Origin: CAZIVP01 sp964542915
GTDB lineage: Bacteria > Calditrichota > Calditrichia > Calditrichales > Calditrichaceae
Assembly: GCA_964542915.1 (NCBI GenBank)
Contig: CAZIVP010000022.1
Location: forward strand, 1 to 53,581
DNA: 53,581 bases
Direction: 5' to 3'
The notes beneath the pieces were generated by a model. That model did not search any database and was not told the DNA's origin. It worked only from the letters and a program-made list of their open reading frames with translations. A program made the position numbers and the translations under genes. Shown piece after piece: positions 42,150-52,119 of the stretch (within the stretch, counting starts at the first letter, position 1; each line of letters begins with the position of its first letter).

Positions 42150-43196
42150 TTATTCATCCATGCGTTCAAAGCGTATGCCGTAGCGCGAAAGGTAGCGCAC
42201 AAACTCTTCGCCCACGTCGTTCGTTCCATGGCGTTTCAGGTCCTCAAGCGACAGCATCATGGTCGATTTGTGCATCCGGTTTTCAATCGGCGCCAATGCG
42301 TCGTTCATCAGAACCATCAACGAATGGTTAGTCGACAGCGCTTTTTCATCCGGCGATTCGTTCAGGAATATTACGCTGCGGCTCTGTTTGTCCTTCCGTA
42401 TCTGCAGCTGTAAACGACCTTTGTGTTCCGTTTCATCGCAGCGATAACCGTTATGCTCCAGATAATCCCGGAAGGCCTTCACGATATCCATAACGATTTT
42501 GCGTCTCTTTTTCTCCGGCAGGTCGCGGTGGAAGATATTGGGCTTTATGTTCAAGGGATTGCCGCCTGCGATGGAATCCGCCGGGATGTTGTTGGATACC
42601 AGCGACTCCGGCCCCACAACCACATGTTCGCCGATTGTCACATCGGAAGTAATGAACACCCGCCAGGCGATCCAGACTTTATTGCCGATGGTAATCGGTC
42701 CGAACCGTACGGGATAGCCCTCCAGCGCCGAAAGCCAGGAGCTGTGCGTAAACAGAAGGCAATGCCCGCCCAGCGCGGAATCATCGCCTATAACGACCGG
42801 TTTGGTGGGATTGATATAGGTCATCTGCATGATGAGACAACGCTTGCCCACTTTTAACAGCGAATCGGGATCGACCAGTCCGCCGGCGTACACCTGCTCG
42901 CGGATGCGCGTGTCTTCGCCGATTTCGATGCGCTCCGTATCCAGAAATGTCATGGAACCGATAAATACATGGCGTTCGATACGGATGTCCCGCGCCCGGA
43001 GAATCGTCAGGAAACCGATGTGGACATGGTCGCCGATACGGACCTGCTTAGCGATCAGCACCGAGCCCAGCCCGAATTTTACGTTGTTGCCGATGCGGTA
43101 TCCTTTAAGCCGGTAGATTCTTTTTTTAATAAAGCCGGGCAGAAGGCCTACGGTTATTATTGTGAACAGCGGGATGCGTTCCTTTTTAATAAGCAT
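42150..43196 (-). CDS. left-handed beta-helix acyltransferase with C-terminal extension
   Basis: 348 aa from the ATG at 43196, two bases after the preceding stop. Residues about 25-215 show hexapeptide repeats ([LIV]-G-x-x-x-x): YRIGNNVKFGLGSVLIAKQVRIGDHVHIG and so on, ending in GGNPLNIKP, as in O-acetyltransferases of the WbbJ/CysE type. The last 130 residues are not a recognised domain. It may transfer the acyl group carried by the ACP of the next genes to a sugar (inference from context); the active-site histidine may lie in LFTHSSW. Confidence 0.85.
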   Translation of the reverse strand: MLIKKERIPLFTIITVGLLPGFIKKRIYRLKGYRIGNNVKFGLGSVLIAKQVRIGDHVHIGFLTILRARDIRIERHVFIGSMTFLDTERIEIGEDTRIREQVYAGGLVDPDSLLKVGKRCLIMQMTYINPTKPVVIGDDSALGGHCLLFTHSSWLSALEGYPVRFGPITIGNKVWIAWRVFITSDVTIGEHVVVGPESLVSNNIPADSIAGGNPLNIKPNIFHRDLPEKKRRKIVMDIVKAFRDYLEHNGYRCDETEHKGRLQLQIRKDKQSRSVIFLNESPDEKALSTNHSLMVLMNDALAPIENRMHKSTMMLSLEDLKRHGTNDVGEEFVRYLSRYGIRFERMDE

Positions 43197-43198
43197 GT

Positions 43199-44305
43199 TT
43201 AACACGCGTTTATTTTGAAACGATACTGAATGCTCGAATCATTTTTATACTGCACGCTACTTTCGGGATAGTTTTCGATATACCAAGTTAAAAATTCAGT
43301 CAAATCGATTTTGTCGGATAACATCCTGTTCTTACGATTGCGCCATTCTTCTTTTAAATCGGGCATTTCCAGTAACGCATCGATTGTTTCGTAGAGCTTA
43401 TCTTGTTGCGACGTTTGAATGCCGTACGTCAATTGGTATTTATCTTCCAATTCTTGCAGATAACCCAGTTGCCCCACGAAATCATTAAAACGTATCGCAG
43501 GCGTGCCCAATACTGCAGCCTCGGCTGTCATGGTTTGGCTGTCGCCAATGTACATGTGTGCAAAATGTAAAACATCATGCATCATCAACGGATTGATACG
43601 CAACCGGTATTCCTCAAATTCGGGTTCAAGCGGGCGTTCTGAAGTAATATAAATCCTACCTTGGGGTTTAAGCTTATTTACGAGGTTTCTTGCAATGGTA
43701 CGGGTAATGCCTTTTTTGCCGTCGTCGTGATAGGCCGTTAATTTGGCGAAACGGATCAGAAAATAACGTTCGTGCCCGTCGTACAGATTTTCCACTTTTT
43801 TCAGATCAGGTTGGAACGAACCCGGCGTCAGATAGGCTAACTCGTGATAGCTGTTATAACGCACCGCTTTTTTCGACCATCTACCCGGACTGCACGATTC
43901 GGGACAGATCATGTGTTCGGCAAACGGGCCCGCCAGTTTTGCGAATTGCGGTACCGCTTCCAGGTCGTCTTCGAAGAACACCAGGGAAGGGATTTTGAGC
44001 AAACGTCCTACGTGGGCAATTTCTGTGGCGGAGCCCAAAAGGAGCTGCGGTTTATGTTTGATGCACAGATTGATGAGTTTAAAGTCGCGTTTAATCAGAC
44101 TCGCCAAAATATTGAGAGAGCGATCTTTACGGGCCTGAGGCGTTAAATTGATAAACGGTATTCCGCTTTCTTGCAGCAATGAAGCCAGCACGTCTTTGCT
44201 TTTAATGGTTATGATCGCTTCATGGCCGTGATCATTTAATTTCTTTATGATGTTTTTAAACAAATGAAAGTGCGCAGGATGGCCCAGATAAAAAAGAATC
44301 TTCAC
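43199..44305 (-). CDS. DUF354 family glycosyltransferase-like protein
   Basis: 368 aa. MKILFYLGHPAHFHLFKNII is characteristic of DUF354, a GT-B fold family related to UDP-GlcNAc 2-epimerases; LLLGSATEIAHVGRLLKIP and IGDSQTMTAEAAVLGTPAI are further family blocks. Overlaps the previous gene (44302) by four bases and ends two bases before the acyltransferase. Sugar donor unknown. Confidence 0.85.
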   Translation of the reverse strand: MKILFYLGHPAHFHLFKNIIKKLNDHGHEAIITIKSKDVLASLLQESGIPFINLTPQARKDRSLNILASLIKRDFKLINLCIKHKPQLLLGSATEIAHVGRLLKIPSLVFFEDDLEAVPQFAKLAGPFAEHMICPESCSPGRWSKKAVRYNSYHELAYLTPGSFQPDLKKVENLYDGHERYFLIRFAKLTAYHDDGKKGITRTIARNLVNKLKPQGRIYITSERPLEPEFEEYRLRINPLMMHDVLHFAHMYIGDSQTMTAEAAVLGTPAIRFNDFVGQLGYLQELEDKYQLTYGIQTSQQDKLYETIDALLEMPDLKEEWRNRKNRMLSDKIDLTEFLTWYIENYPESSVQYKNDSSIQYRFKINAC

Positions 44306-45459
44306 TCAGCCTCATTCAGTTTGTAAAGAAGATATGCCAAACCCGCAAACATCCACGCCTGGGACCAGCGCATGAACGGCGTCTTATTCGTATTGTAGCG
44401 ATACTTTCTGAAATAGAAATAACCGTCCACATCCTGCATGTGATCGATCAAATAGTGAGCAACTTTTATCGCCAATTCGAGATCGCCGAAGCGGCTTAAC
44501 GTCAAAAGCGCCTGCCCGCCCGCCGTACAATCCACGGGATAGGCGCGGTCATGGTAAAATTTCGGCAAAACCGATTCTTCGAAAAAACGGTTTTTATAGA
44601 AAGCGTAGCCCTTTCGCAAATGCCCGGCATACCGTTGATCGCCGGTATTCTTTAAATAAGCATCCAGACAATCCAGAATATAACCGGTATGGTAGTTGTC
44701 GATCCAGCGCGCTGTTGTCCGGTCGCCGTAATACCAGGAGCCGTCCGCGTTCTGGCGGTCCGCCACGTAACGAACGGCTGCTTCCGCCGTCTCTTTCAAA
44801 AGCGGATCTTTTTGTATCGAATACACCTGACTCAATAAACGCGCGCCCTTCATGGAAGCGTTGTACACCGTCTGCTGGTCAAACGGCGAATAGGAAAAAC
44901 AGAATGCATTGCCGTCATAGGTGCGTTCTAAATCCTCCAGTACAAAAGGAACGGCCCGCTCGCACAAATCCAGCGCTTTCCGTGGGCCCGTGATTCGATA
45001 GGCTTCAAACAATCCGTTGGTTACGATACCAGTCGCCACGACGGTGGGCTGGTAGGCGGGAATCTGTGCATAGCGCGCTTCCCAGGGAAAATCATACCCC
45101 CAACTGGCGCCTGAATAACCGCCAGGGATAACGTTCTCAAGGGCCCTGGTAAGATTCTCAATTTTTTCTTTGCAGCGAGATCGTTGATCCGGAGCTGCCT
45201 TCCACAAGTAAGTGTAGCCCTGGATCGCCAGACCCAGCGTAACGGGATTATGTCCTTTGGGAATGTTAAAGAGGGGACGAAGATTGAGCGGCGCTCTTTT
45301 AATGAACTGCTGGAAAGCAAACTTGAACCATTTACTGTTCTTAAAAAGAGGGAATTGAAACACAGGAGAAAGCAAGGCATCGTAAGGATCGTAACCTTTA
45401 TACGCTTGCCGTTCGATATAATTTTGCAGACGTTTTAACGAGCGTTCGATCTTATCCAT
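44302..45459 (-). CDS. (alpha/alpha)6-barrel protein of polysaccharide locus
   Basis: 385 aa, all-helical with recurrent G-x-Y/W motifs (SGASWGYDFPWE, DGSWYYGD, WIDNYHTGYILDCLDAYL, DCTAGGQALL). The pattern matches the six-hairpin toroid of glycoside hydrolases/lyases and polysaccharide epimerases. Members in similar loci are often labelled as hypothetical or misnamed delta-aminolevulinic acid dehydratase. No signal peptide, so it probably acts on cytoplasmic precursors. Overlaps the bi-domain dehydrogenase by eight bases. Confidence 0.7.
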   Translation of the reverse strand: MDKIERSLKRLQNYIERQAYKGYDPYDALLSPVFQFPLFKNSKWFKFAFQQFIKRAPLNLRPLFNIPKGHNPVTLGLAIQGYTYLWKAAPDQRSRCKEKIENLTRALENVIPGGYSGASWGYDFPWEARYAQIPAYQPTVVATGIVTNGLFEAYRITGPRKALDLCERAVPFVLEDLERTYDGNAFCFSYSPFDQQTVYNASMKGARLLSQVYSIQKDPLLKETAEAAVRYVADRQNADGSWYYGDRTTARWIDNYHTGYILDCLDAYLKNTGDQRYAGHLRKGYAFYKNRFFEESVLPKFYHDRAYPVDCTAGGQALLTLSRFGDLELAIKVAHYLIDHMQDVDGYFYFRKYRYNTNKTPFMRWSQAWMFAGLAYLLYKLNEAE

Positions 45460-47596
45460 TCAGCGACAGGGTAGCGCCCGTTTTAATGGATTCAATTACC
45501 TTTAGCGTTGCCAGCGTAGAATGGTACAGCGCATCGAACGAAATGGGTGCCGGTTTGCCTTCTTTGACGCTGTCCAGAAACGCCGTTACCCCTTGGCGAT
45601 GGCCTTTATCCTGTTTCTGTTTGGATTGCTTCTCTTTGTGTGCATACAGCACCAATTCCCTGAAATCGTTCAGCACCGCCGCCTGCGATCCCGCAAACAC
45701 TTCCAGATACTCTTTGGGCATGCATTTGGAGCCGTTGGAAAAATAGGAAATACCGGCGACGCTTCCGTTAACAAAGGCCAGGCTCACCACAAGCGTATCC
45801 ATCAAGTTTTTGTCGTCGTCCAGGTTTTTGGCCGAAAGCGAGGCGATATCGGAACCGGCTAGATACATGGCGAGATCGATAAAATGACAGACTTCGCCGA
45901 TAATGCGTCCGCCGCCGATTTCTGGATCGTGTATCCAGTGATCGGCGGCCACCATACCGGCGTTGATGCGGTACTGGACGGCTTTCGGAAGCTCATTGCC
46001 AAAGACGTTCCGGATGGTTTCGATGTGGGGCGCAAAGCGGCGGTTAAAGCCGACCATCAGCCGCGGCCGCTTTTCCGGCGTCATGGCTTCATATACGGTT
46101 TTAATTTCTTCCAGTGACGTTTCATCCATGGCCAGCGGCTTTTCGACGAACACATTTTTGCCGGACTGCAGCGCTTTAACCACAAAAGGCGCGTGCAAAT
46201 TATGGCGGGTAGCAATGAATACTGTATCTATATTTTTATCCTCAAAAATTTCATCGGCTTCGGTAGTGGCATAATGAAATCCGTATTTCTCAGCAACATA
46301 ACGCGATGTATGGCCATTAGCCGTAGCGACTCCCACTAAATTTCCCATATGTTTAATATGCGGAAGTAACATATTTTGAGCAAAAGAACCAGCTCCGATA
46401 AAACCAACATTGCCTTTGTTTGTTTGATTAGCACTATTTTCTGAAAAAGAAATTTTCCTGGTCAAATCGGTATTGGACGTACCATATTTAATCATAATAC
46501 CGGTAAACGGTTCGCTCTTATCAACAATCATCTGATAAGCTTGTGGTGCCTCTTCAAATTTAAACTCATGGGTAATAAGTTTGTCGATTTGCAGTTTTTT
46601 ATCTTGTAACAATTGTAAATAAGCCTGCATGTTACGATTCTCGGTCCAACGCACATAACCGTAAGGATAATCGATGCCTTTTTCTTCATAGACCGGATCG
46701 TATCGTCCCGGACCGTAAGAACTGGACATACGCAAATCTAACTCTTTTTTATAATAATTGGGACGGCTGAAACCGGTGGGAACGGCGCCCACAATAACAA
46801 TTTTGCCCTTCTTTCGGCACAATACGCCCGCTAATTCAACCGGATCCAGCGAAGATGTACCAGCGGTAATAATGACCGCATCTGTCCCGTAACCATGTGT
46901 TTGCCGAATGATGATATCCGTAAGATCATCGCGGTTGCGCTCTATCGCCAGCGTTGCACCGCAATCTTTTGCCAGCTTTACAGGATTGGAATCGATATCT
47001 ATGGCATATGTTTGCACTCCTGCAGCGTTAAGCATTTGCACGGTCAATTGACCCACCAGCCCCAGGCCGATTACCGCGGCGTTTTCTCCCAATTTTAACT
47101 CTGCCTGCCGAATACCCTGCATGGCAATAGCCGCAACAGTGGTAAACGCTGCATGCCTCATATCTACGCCCGAAGGCACTTTAGCACACAAATGTTTATG
47201 TACGGCCACAATCTCGGCGTGATAAGCGCCCGCTCCCCCGCAGGCCACCAAATCACCAGGTTTAAAATCAACAATGTCATCGCCGACATCGATAACTTCA
47301 CCAGCGCAACTGTAGCCCAGCGGCGCCAAAGCTTCCAGCTTATTCATTACCATGCGGTAGGTCTCTTTAAGGCCCTGGCTTTTGGCCATATCGATAACTT
47401 GTTTTACTTCTTTTTGCCGGGCTTTCGCTTTGCCCACATAGCTCATGCGGGCGTCTTTAACAGTTTTTCCTTCGGTACCCGTGCTGATGATGGAATAGTG
47501 GTTTTTAACTAAAACCTGGTTTTCATTAATAACGGGTAACGATACTTCGGAAAGCTCCATATTCCCTGATTTTAATTGTTGCGTTAATTGTCTCAT
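45452..47596 (-). CDS. bi-domain oxidoreductase (MDR alcohol dehydrogenase + Gfo/Idh/MocA)
   Basis: 714 aa fusion. Residues 1-370 are a medium-chain zinc-type dehydrogenase with NAD loop GLGLVGQLTVQML and sugar-locus typical YSIISTGTEGKTV; 395-714 is a Gfo/Idh/MocA sugar dehydrogenase with GFIGAGSFAQNML and FVEKPLAM (EKP motif). Such fusions occur in heparinase-linked surface polysaccharide clusters, here beside the (alpha/alpha)6 protein. It would oxidise/reduce a nucleotide sugar in two steps. CapK-like gene 10 bases upstream. Confidence 0.93.
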   Translation of the reverse strand: MRQLTQQLKSGNMELSEVSLPVINENQVLVKNHYSIISTGTEGKTVKDARMSYVGKAKARQKEVKQVIDMAKSQGLKETYRMVMNKLEALAPLGYSCAGEVIDVGDDIVDFKPGDLVACGGAGAYHAEIVAVHKHLCAKVPSGVDMRHAAFTTVAAIAMQGIRQAELKLGENAAVIGLGLVGQLTVQMLNAAGVQTYAIDIDSNPVKLAKDCGATLAIERNRDDLTDIIIRQTHGYGTDAVIITAGTSSLDPVELAGVLCRKKGKIVIVGAVPTGFSRPNYYKKELDLRMSSSYGPGRYDPVYEEKGIDYPYGYVRWTENRNMQAYLQLLQDKKLQIDKLITHEFKFEEAPQAYQMIVDKSEPFTGIMIKYGTSNTDLTRKISFSENSANQTNKGNVGFIGAGSFAQNMLLPHIKHMGNLVGVATANGHTSRYVAEKYGFHYATTEADEIFEDKNIDTVFIATRHNLHAPFVVKALQSGKNVFVEKPLAMDETSLEEIKTVYEAMTPEKRPRLMVGFNRRFAPHIETIRNVFGNELPKAVQYRINAGMVAADHWIHDPEIGGGRIIGEVCHFIDLAMYLAGSDIASLSAKNLDDDKNLMDTLVVSLAFVNGSVAGISYFSNGSKCMPKEYLEVFAGSQAAVLNDFRELVLYAHKEKQSKQKQDKGHRQGVTAFLDSVKEGKPAPISFDALYHSTLATLKVIESIKTGATLSLNG

Positions 47597-47606
47597 ATCT
47601 ATTACT

Positions 47607-49022
47607 TTAAAATTCTTTTATTAAAAACCTATGTTTTCCTCTGTTTGTCGTTTTAATTTCATTAACCTTTTCTACTTCAACTTTAAAGGGCATGCCCTCT
47701 TTTTGGGAAAGCGTTTTTACAATCTCCTTCTCATGCTGCAGTGAAAAGGATTCCGAAGGTACAACCCGTATAATCAAATAACCAGGCTTCTTGTTTACCA
47801 CTTGCATCTTTTTTACATGATTAAAATACGTCGCATGTCTTCCAAATATTAGAGCAGTTAAAGTAATTTTCTCACCATTTAATCCAATTGCAATTTCTTG
47901 TTTTCTACCGATAATATCGTTTAAAATTTTATGGTTACGCCCACAGTTAGTACACTTTGATTTTTCACCCTTTCCAAAATCTTTCGTTCTATAACGTATC
48001 AACGGCATCATAGGATTGATAAATGTTGTTCCTACGATTTCAAACAATGATTTATCTTTTTGATCCTCTTTTTCAATTTTATCTTCGATTATAAACTCTA
48101 CATAAGAGTACGTAGGTAAAAAGTGGTAGTCATTTGTAAGTTCACAATTGCCGCCCAATGCACACAACTCTCCGTGTCCGTACCAGTAATAAATTTCATT
48201 AATCTGAAAAAAATTCTTGAATTTTTCAAGTTGCCAGGGATATATATTTTCTGAGCCCAGAAAAATAGCTTTTAATGAATTGAATTGGTAACTCTTATAA
48301 GAAGATAACTGGATTAGATTATACAAAGATGCTGGGTAAGCATTTATAAATTGTACTCTATACTTTTTTAATAGATGGAGATATTCATTTGCATTATTAT
48401 TATTAATTGCATAGCTGCTTAAAATCAGTGCATTTCTCCAAGGATCAAAAGAGTATTCTTTGTATTTGCCTAAAAAATCTCCTCTCAACCTTGCAAATCG
48501 GTCGCCCATTTTATAACCTACCCTCGACCATAGTAAATCCATATGGGCATGTTCAGCTGCTCTGGAGTGCCCCTTTAACATATAAATAGGGAGTGGATTA
48601 CCCGTTGAACCACCAGTATTTGCGTATAGCCTTTTTTTTACAGGAAATTTGTTTGAAATGAATTTATGAGGATTATTTTGAATATCTTCTTTATGGGTAA
48701 AGGGTATTCTTTTTTTAAAATCATCGAAATCCTTTATAGAATTCACATTTATTCCATACTTATCGAATGTTTCCTTATAAAAGTCCACATAATTATAAGC
48801 ATCCTTAATTGTTTGTATTAATTTTAAAAATTGAAATTCTTCTATTGATTCAAGTTCGGCATAATCGTAATTTTCAGCTAAATTAAAGAATGCTGAATAC
48901 TTATAACCTAGAAGATATTTTCTAGGTATAAAATATGAAGGACTAGCCAAAATAATTTTTAACCAGTCAGGCATTTTTTTATAGATTGATAAATATTTAT
49001 ATAATTTATCTTCCAATGACAT
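47607..49022 (-). CDS. CapK/PaaK-like AMP-binding ligase
   Basis: 471 aa. Related to phenylacetate-CoA ligase but of the CapK group found in capsule loci. YANTGGSTGNPLPIYM is the phosphate loop, YYWYGHGELCALGGNCEL a cysteine-containing region with the aromatic motif, RYRTKDFGKG the hinge aspartate, and CTNCGRNHKIL a zinc-like pair. The final reaction in polysaccharide loci is not established; activation of an acid for attachment to a sugar is possible. From this gene rightward the coding is much richer in A and T. Confidence 0.85.
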   Translation of the reverse strand: MSLEDKLYKYLSIYKKMPDWLKIILASPSYFIPRKYLLGYKYSAFFNLAENYDYAELESIEEFQFLKLIQTIKDAYNYVDFYKETFDKYGINVNSIKDFDDFKKRIPFTHKEDIQNNPHKFISNKFPVKKRLYANTGGSTGNPLPIYMLKGHSRAAEHAHMDLLWSRVGYKMGDRFARLRGDFLGKYKEYSFDPWRNALILSSYAINNNNANEYLHLLKKYRVQFINAYPASLYNLIQLSSYKSYQFNSLKAIFLGSENIYPWQLEKFKNFFQINEIYYWYGHGELCALGGNCELTNDYHFLPTYSYVEFIIEDKIEKEDQKDKSLFEIVGTTFINPMMPLIRYRTKDFGKGEKSKCTNCGRNHKILNDIIGRKQEIAIGLNGEKITLTALIFGRHATYFNHVKKMQVVNKKPGYLIIRVVPSESFSLQHEKEIVKTLSQKEGMPFKVEVEKVNEIKTTNRGKHRFLIKEF

Positions 49023-49065
49023 AACGTAAGTAATTTATTATAAATTTCTTAAGAGTTGTAATATA

Positions 49066-50172
49066 TCAGTTTATACTTAGAAAAAGATCGGAATAATTTT
49101 TTACCATCGTTTTTGCCGTGTAATGGTCTTCATACAAACTCCTGCTCTTATCCCCCATTTTAAGTCTTATTTCAGGATTATTTATTAAATATCGTATTTT
49201 TTCTGCAATTTTTTGCGGAGTTACCGGATCAATAATATAACCATTTTCACCATCTATAACAATTTCAGAAATAGCCCCTTGATTACTTGTAATAATGGGT
49301 AAACCAGCCGCCATTGCCTCAATGAGTACTAAAGGAAGACCTTCAGGCATAATAGGAGTAAATATAAATATATCACAATTTGACAGAATTTCATATTTTT
49401 CCTTACCTGTCTTTTCTCCCAAAAATGTAACAGGTAATCTACTATTTTTCACGGTTTCAATACAATATTTTTTTGTTTTTTTATCGTTCCATATTCCAAC
49501 AACCTTTAATACTATTTTTTCTTTAATTTCATCTAGAAATTTTAAAGCGTCGATTAGTTTAATGATACCTTTGGAAGGTAATAAATTTCCGAGATAACAT
49601 AGCTCTAATTTTTTATTTTTATTTTTTGCGGGTATTACATTCACATCTATTCCATTTGGTATCACATAAATTCTACTATGAGAAAAGTAAGGTTTAAAAA
49701 GATATTTAAGTTTGTTACCAAGAACAATTGATCCATAAGCATAATTTAATGTATAAGTAAAATATTTTTTGATTATAATATTTGATTCTTTTTGCCAGAT
49801 ATCTATTTTACTGCCATGAAGTATGATAATGGTTTTTGAGTTTACTATTTTATTTAATATCAAATAGATGGAATCCTTTAAATAGCCAATAGTTGTTTGG
49901 CTAACAGGAACCACAACAATCTCAGGTTTAAATCTAATTAATAGTATAAGATATCTTAAATATAATAAAAAGTTCTTATATATTTTACTTAAATTAATTT
50001 TACCTAATGATTTTAATTCTTTATTAATATTATTATTTAAATATTTAATATCTAAACTGTCAGGCCAATCTGCATTTTTTAAAGTATAAAACCATATTGA
50101 AACACCATAATACGGTGGAGGTATTTTCCCTATAAATACAATTCTTTTATGTTCATTTAAAGTAATTTTCAT
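49066..50172 (-). CDS. glycosyltransferase family 4 (GT-B)
   Basis: 368 aa. N-terminal IGKIPPPYYGVSIWFY is a typical GT4 acceptor-domain start; the C-terminal EGLPLVLIEAMAAGLPII is the E-x7-E donor site. Codons strongly favour A/T. 43 bases upstream of the CapK-like gene. Donor and acceptor unknown; builds the surface polysaccharide repeat unit. Confidence 0.9.
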   Translation of the reverse strand: MKITLNEHKRIVFIGKIPPPYYGVSIWFYTLKNADWPDSLDIKYLNNNINKELKSLGKINLSKIYKNFLLYLRYLILLIRFKPEIVVVPVSQTTIGYLKDSIYLILNKIVNSKTIIILHGSKIDIWQKESNIIIKKYFTYTLNYAYGSIVLGNKLKYLFKPYFSHSRIYVIPNGIDVNVIPAKNKNKKLELCYLGNLLPSKGIIKLIDALKFLDEIKEKIVLKVVGIWNDKKTKKYCIETVKNSRLPVTFLGEKTGKEKYEILSNCDIFIFTPIMPEGLPLVLIEAMAAGLPIITSNQGAISEIVIDGENGYIIDPVTPQKIAEKIRYLINNPEIRLKMGDKSRSLYEDHYTAKTMVKNYSDLFLSIN

Positions 50173-50263
50173 TTTTTATAATTGTGTCAATAAAAATCGT
50201 ATAATTATCACTATTATTTTTGTATTTAGTAATTATTGCTTTTTTAGTGCTTTACACAGCATC

Positions 50264-51367
50264 TTAGCTTTTTATTATAGAATTAATAATTTCTATACCA
50301 TATGAGACTGGATATTCACATGCTTTTTTTCTTGCTTCTTCTCCGAATTCATGTATCTTATATTTATTATTGATAAAGTATGTCATATATTCAGCTAATT
50401 TTTTAATATTGCCTACTTCATATACAAAACCATTTTTTCCATTTTCAACTCTATCCACTACAGAGCCTGATACATTCGTTCCTATAATAGGCTTACCCCA
50501 TGTCATGGCATCTAAAACTACAGTAGGAAAAGGATCTCTTTCAGAAGGATGTATAAAAACATCCGCAGATAAGAATAGAATTTCTACTTCATTCGGCTGC
50601 AACCAACCTAAGAAATAAACAGAATCATTTAATTTAAGATTATCGGTTAAAAATTTTAATTCATATTCTTTATTGCCCTTTCCTGCAATCAATAATACAC
50701 ATTTTTTACTATTTATTCTTGAGATTGCCTTGATAATATCCGCGAATCTTTTCTTTTTAATAATTTGCCCCATGCATAAAAAAATAATTGTATCTTTATT
50801 TTTAATATATTTAGTTCTGACTTCTTTAGCTTTTATTATTTTTTCGTTGCTTATATTATTAAAACGTGATAGATCATAAAAGAAAGGAAAAGAACGGATT
50901 TTATTTATATTACAACCTAGGTCTACTAGTGCTTGCAATCCCATTTTGCCAGTGCTCCAAATCTGATCAAAATATTTAAAAACGTATTTTGATATTGCTT
51001 TTCTTAAAACTCCTTTGTAACCTTTCCAGTAATTACCTTTAGGATTCAGGGAATCAGTCCAGTAGACTTTCTTAACCTTTTTTTTCAAAAGCAATATTAT
51101 TAAAGCGTATCGCCAATATCCCCAGCCAGAAACCACTACTAAATCTGCATGATTTATTAACCTTAAAACTGAAATAAAATTATCTGTAATAAAATAATAA
51201 TAATATTTAACATTAGATAATTGCCAGGGATGTGAAGATAATTTTTTTATTTTATAATAAACATATAAATTATAATGATAATGCAATTGGTTAAATAAAA
51301 AATCATTATAGGGTGATCTTGCTACGGCAAACCAAATTATTTTCTTTTTTTTATTTGCTTGAACCAT
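50264..51367 (-). CDS. glycosyltransferase family 4 (GT-B)
   Basis: 367 aa. Rossmann C-terminal half with FLCMGQIIKKKRFADIIKAI, GWLQPNEVEILFLSADVF and ERDPFPTVVLDAMTWGKPII (E-x7-E-like; the second acidic residue is D). The N-terminal half is basic and hydrophobic. Separated by three bases from the methyltransferase gene, thus cotranscribed. Confidence 0.9.
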   Translation of the reverse strand: MVQANKKKKIIWFAVARSPYNDFLFNQLHYHYNLYVYYKIKKLSSHPWQLSNVKYYYYFITDNFISVLRLINHADLVVVSGWGYWRYALIILLLKKKVKKVYWTDSLNPKGNYWKGYKGVLRKAISKYVFKYFDQIWSTGKMGLQALVDLGCNINKIRSFPFFYDLSRFNNISNEKIIKAKEVRTKYIKNKDTIIFLCMGQIIKKKRFADIIKAISRINSKKCVLLIAGKGNKEYELKFLTDNLKLNDSVYFLGWLQPNEVEILFLSADVFIHPSERDPFPTVVLDAMTWGKPIIGTNVSGSVVDRVENGKNGFVYEVGNIKKLAEYMTYFINNKYKIHEFGEEARKKACEYPVSYGIEIINSIIKS

Positions 51368-51370
51368 TCT

Positions 51371-52099
51371 TTATTTTCTTGCCTCCACGAAAATTCCTTC
51401 TCTAGTATCAAGAATTTCAACATCTTTTATTTTACCTTTACTAATTTCCCTCTCATTAACATCTCTAAAGCCACACTTTTTTAATAGTTTTTTTAGCTCT
51501 AAGTAATTGTACATATAACGATGATTACTATAATAACTATTATATCCAACTATACTTGTTGTTACGTACTTTTGTATATTATTAATATTTTTATTTTCGT
51601 ATTCTTTTATTGCTTCTTTAATTTTACTAACTTCATCATCTAACGAAGGAACACAGATTCTAATTAATCCATTTTTTTTTAAAACTCTGTTACATTCTAA
51701 AAGTAATTTTTCTGCCTCCTCTTTGAAAATATGTTCAAAAAAGTGTGAAGAATAGATATTAGGAATTGTGTTGTCATTAAATGGTATTCCATTTCTTAAT
51801 TCAAAATGAATAAATTTAAAGGAATATATTTTGTTAAAGTAATCATTAAATTCATACTTATTTGACATATTAAATAGAGAAAAAAACATTTTAACAATTG
51901 TTTTTGGTAATATCCTAAAAAAATAGTGGCTTGCTCCTCCATCAATACCCAGCCATGTTGGTGGATTGTCAATTCCACAACCTAAATTCAATCCAGTATA
52001 ATTCTCATTAAAATGATATATTTTATTTTTTTTAAAATTTAGGATAAAAGAATTTATAATCTCCCAAACAACTATCTTCAATATATCACTCGTCTTCAT
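51371..52099 (-). CDS. class I SAM-dependent methyltransferase
   Basis: 242 aa. YTGLNLGCGIDNPPTWLGID is motif I, PFNDNTIPNIYSSHFFEHI the motif before the catalytic region, and LLLECNRVLKKNGLIRICVP motif III. It resembles the methyltransferases that modify sugars in O-antigen and capsule loci. N-terminal helix-rich, no signal peptide. Confidence 0.88.
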   Translation of the reverse strand: MKTSDILKIVVWEIINSFILNFKKNKIYHFNENYTGLNLGCGIDNPPTWLGIDGGASHYFFRILPKTIVKMFFSLFNMSNKYEFNDYFNKIYSFKFIHFELRNGIPFNDNTIPNIYSSHFFEHIFKEEAEKLLLECNRVLKKNGLIRICVPSLDDEVSKIKEAIKEYENKNINNIQKYVTTSIVGYNSYYSNHRYMYNYLELKKLLKKCGFRDVNEREISKGKIKDVEILDTREGIFVEARK

Positions 52100-52119
52100 T
52101 TATAAAAATCCCAGAAAAT

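Noticed and set aside
45021..45380. Long secondary frames inside the polysaccharide and kinase genes
   Set aside because: Opposite-strand or shifted frames of well-supported genes with family motifs in the main frame.
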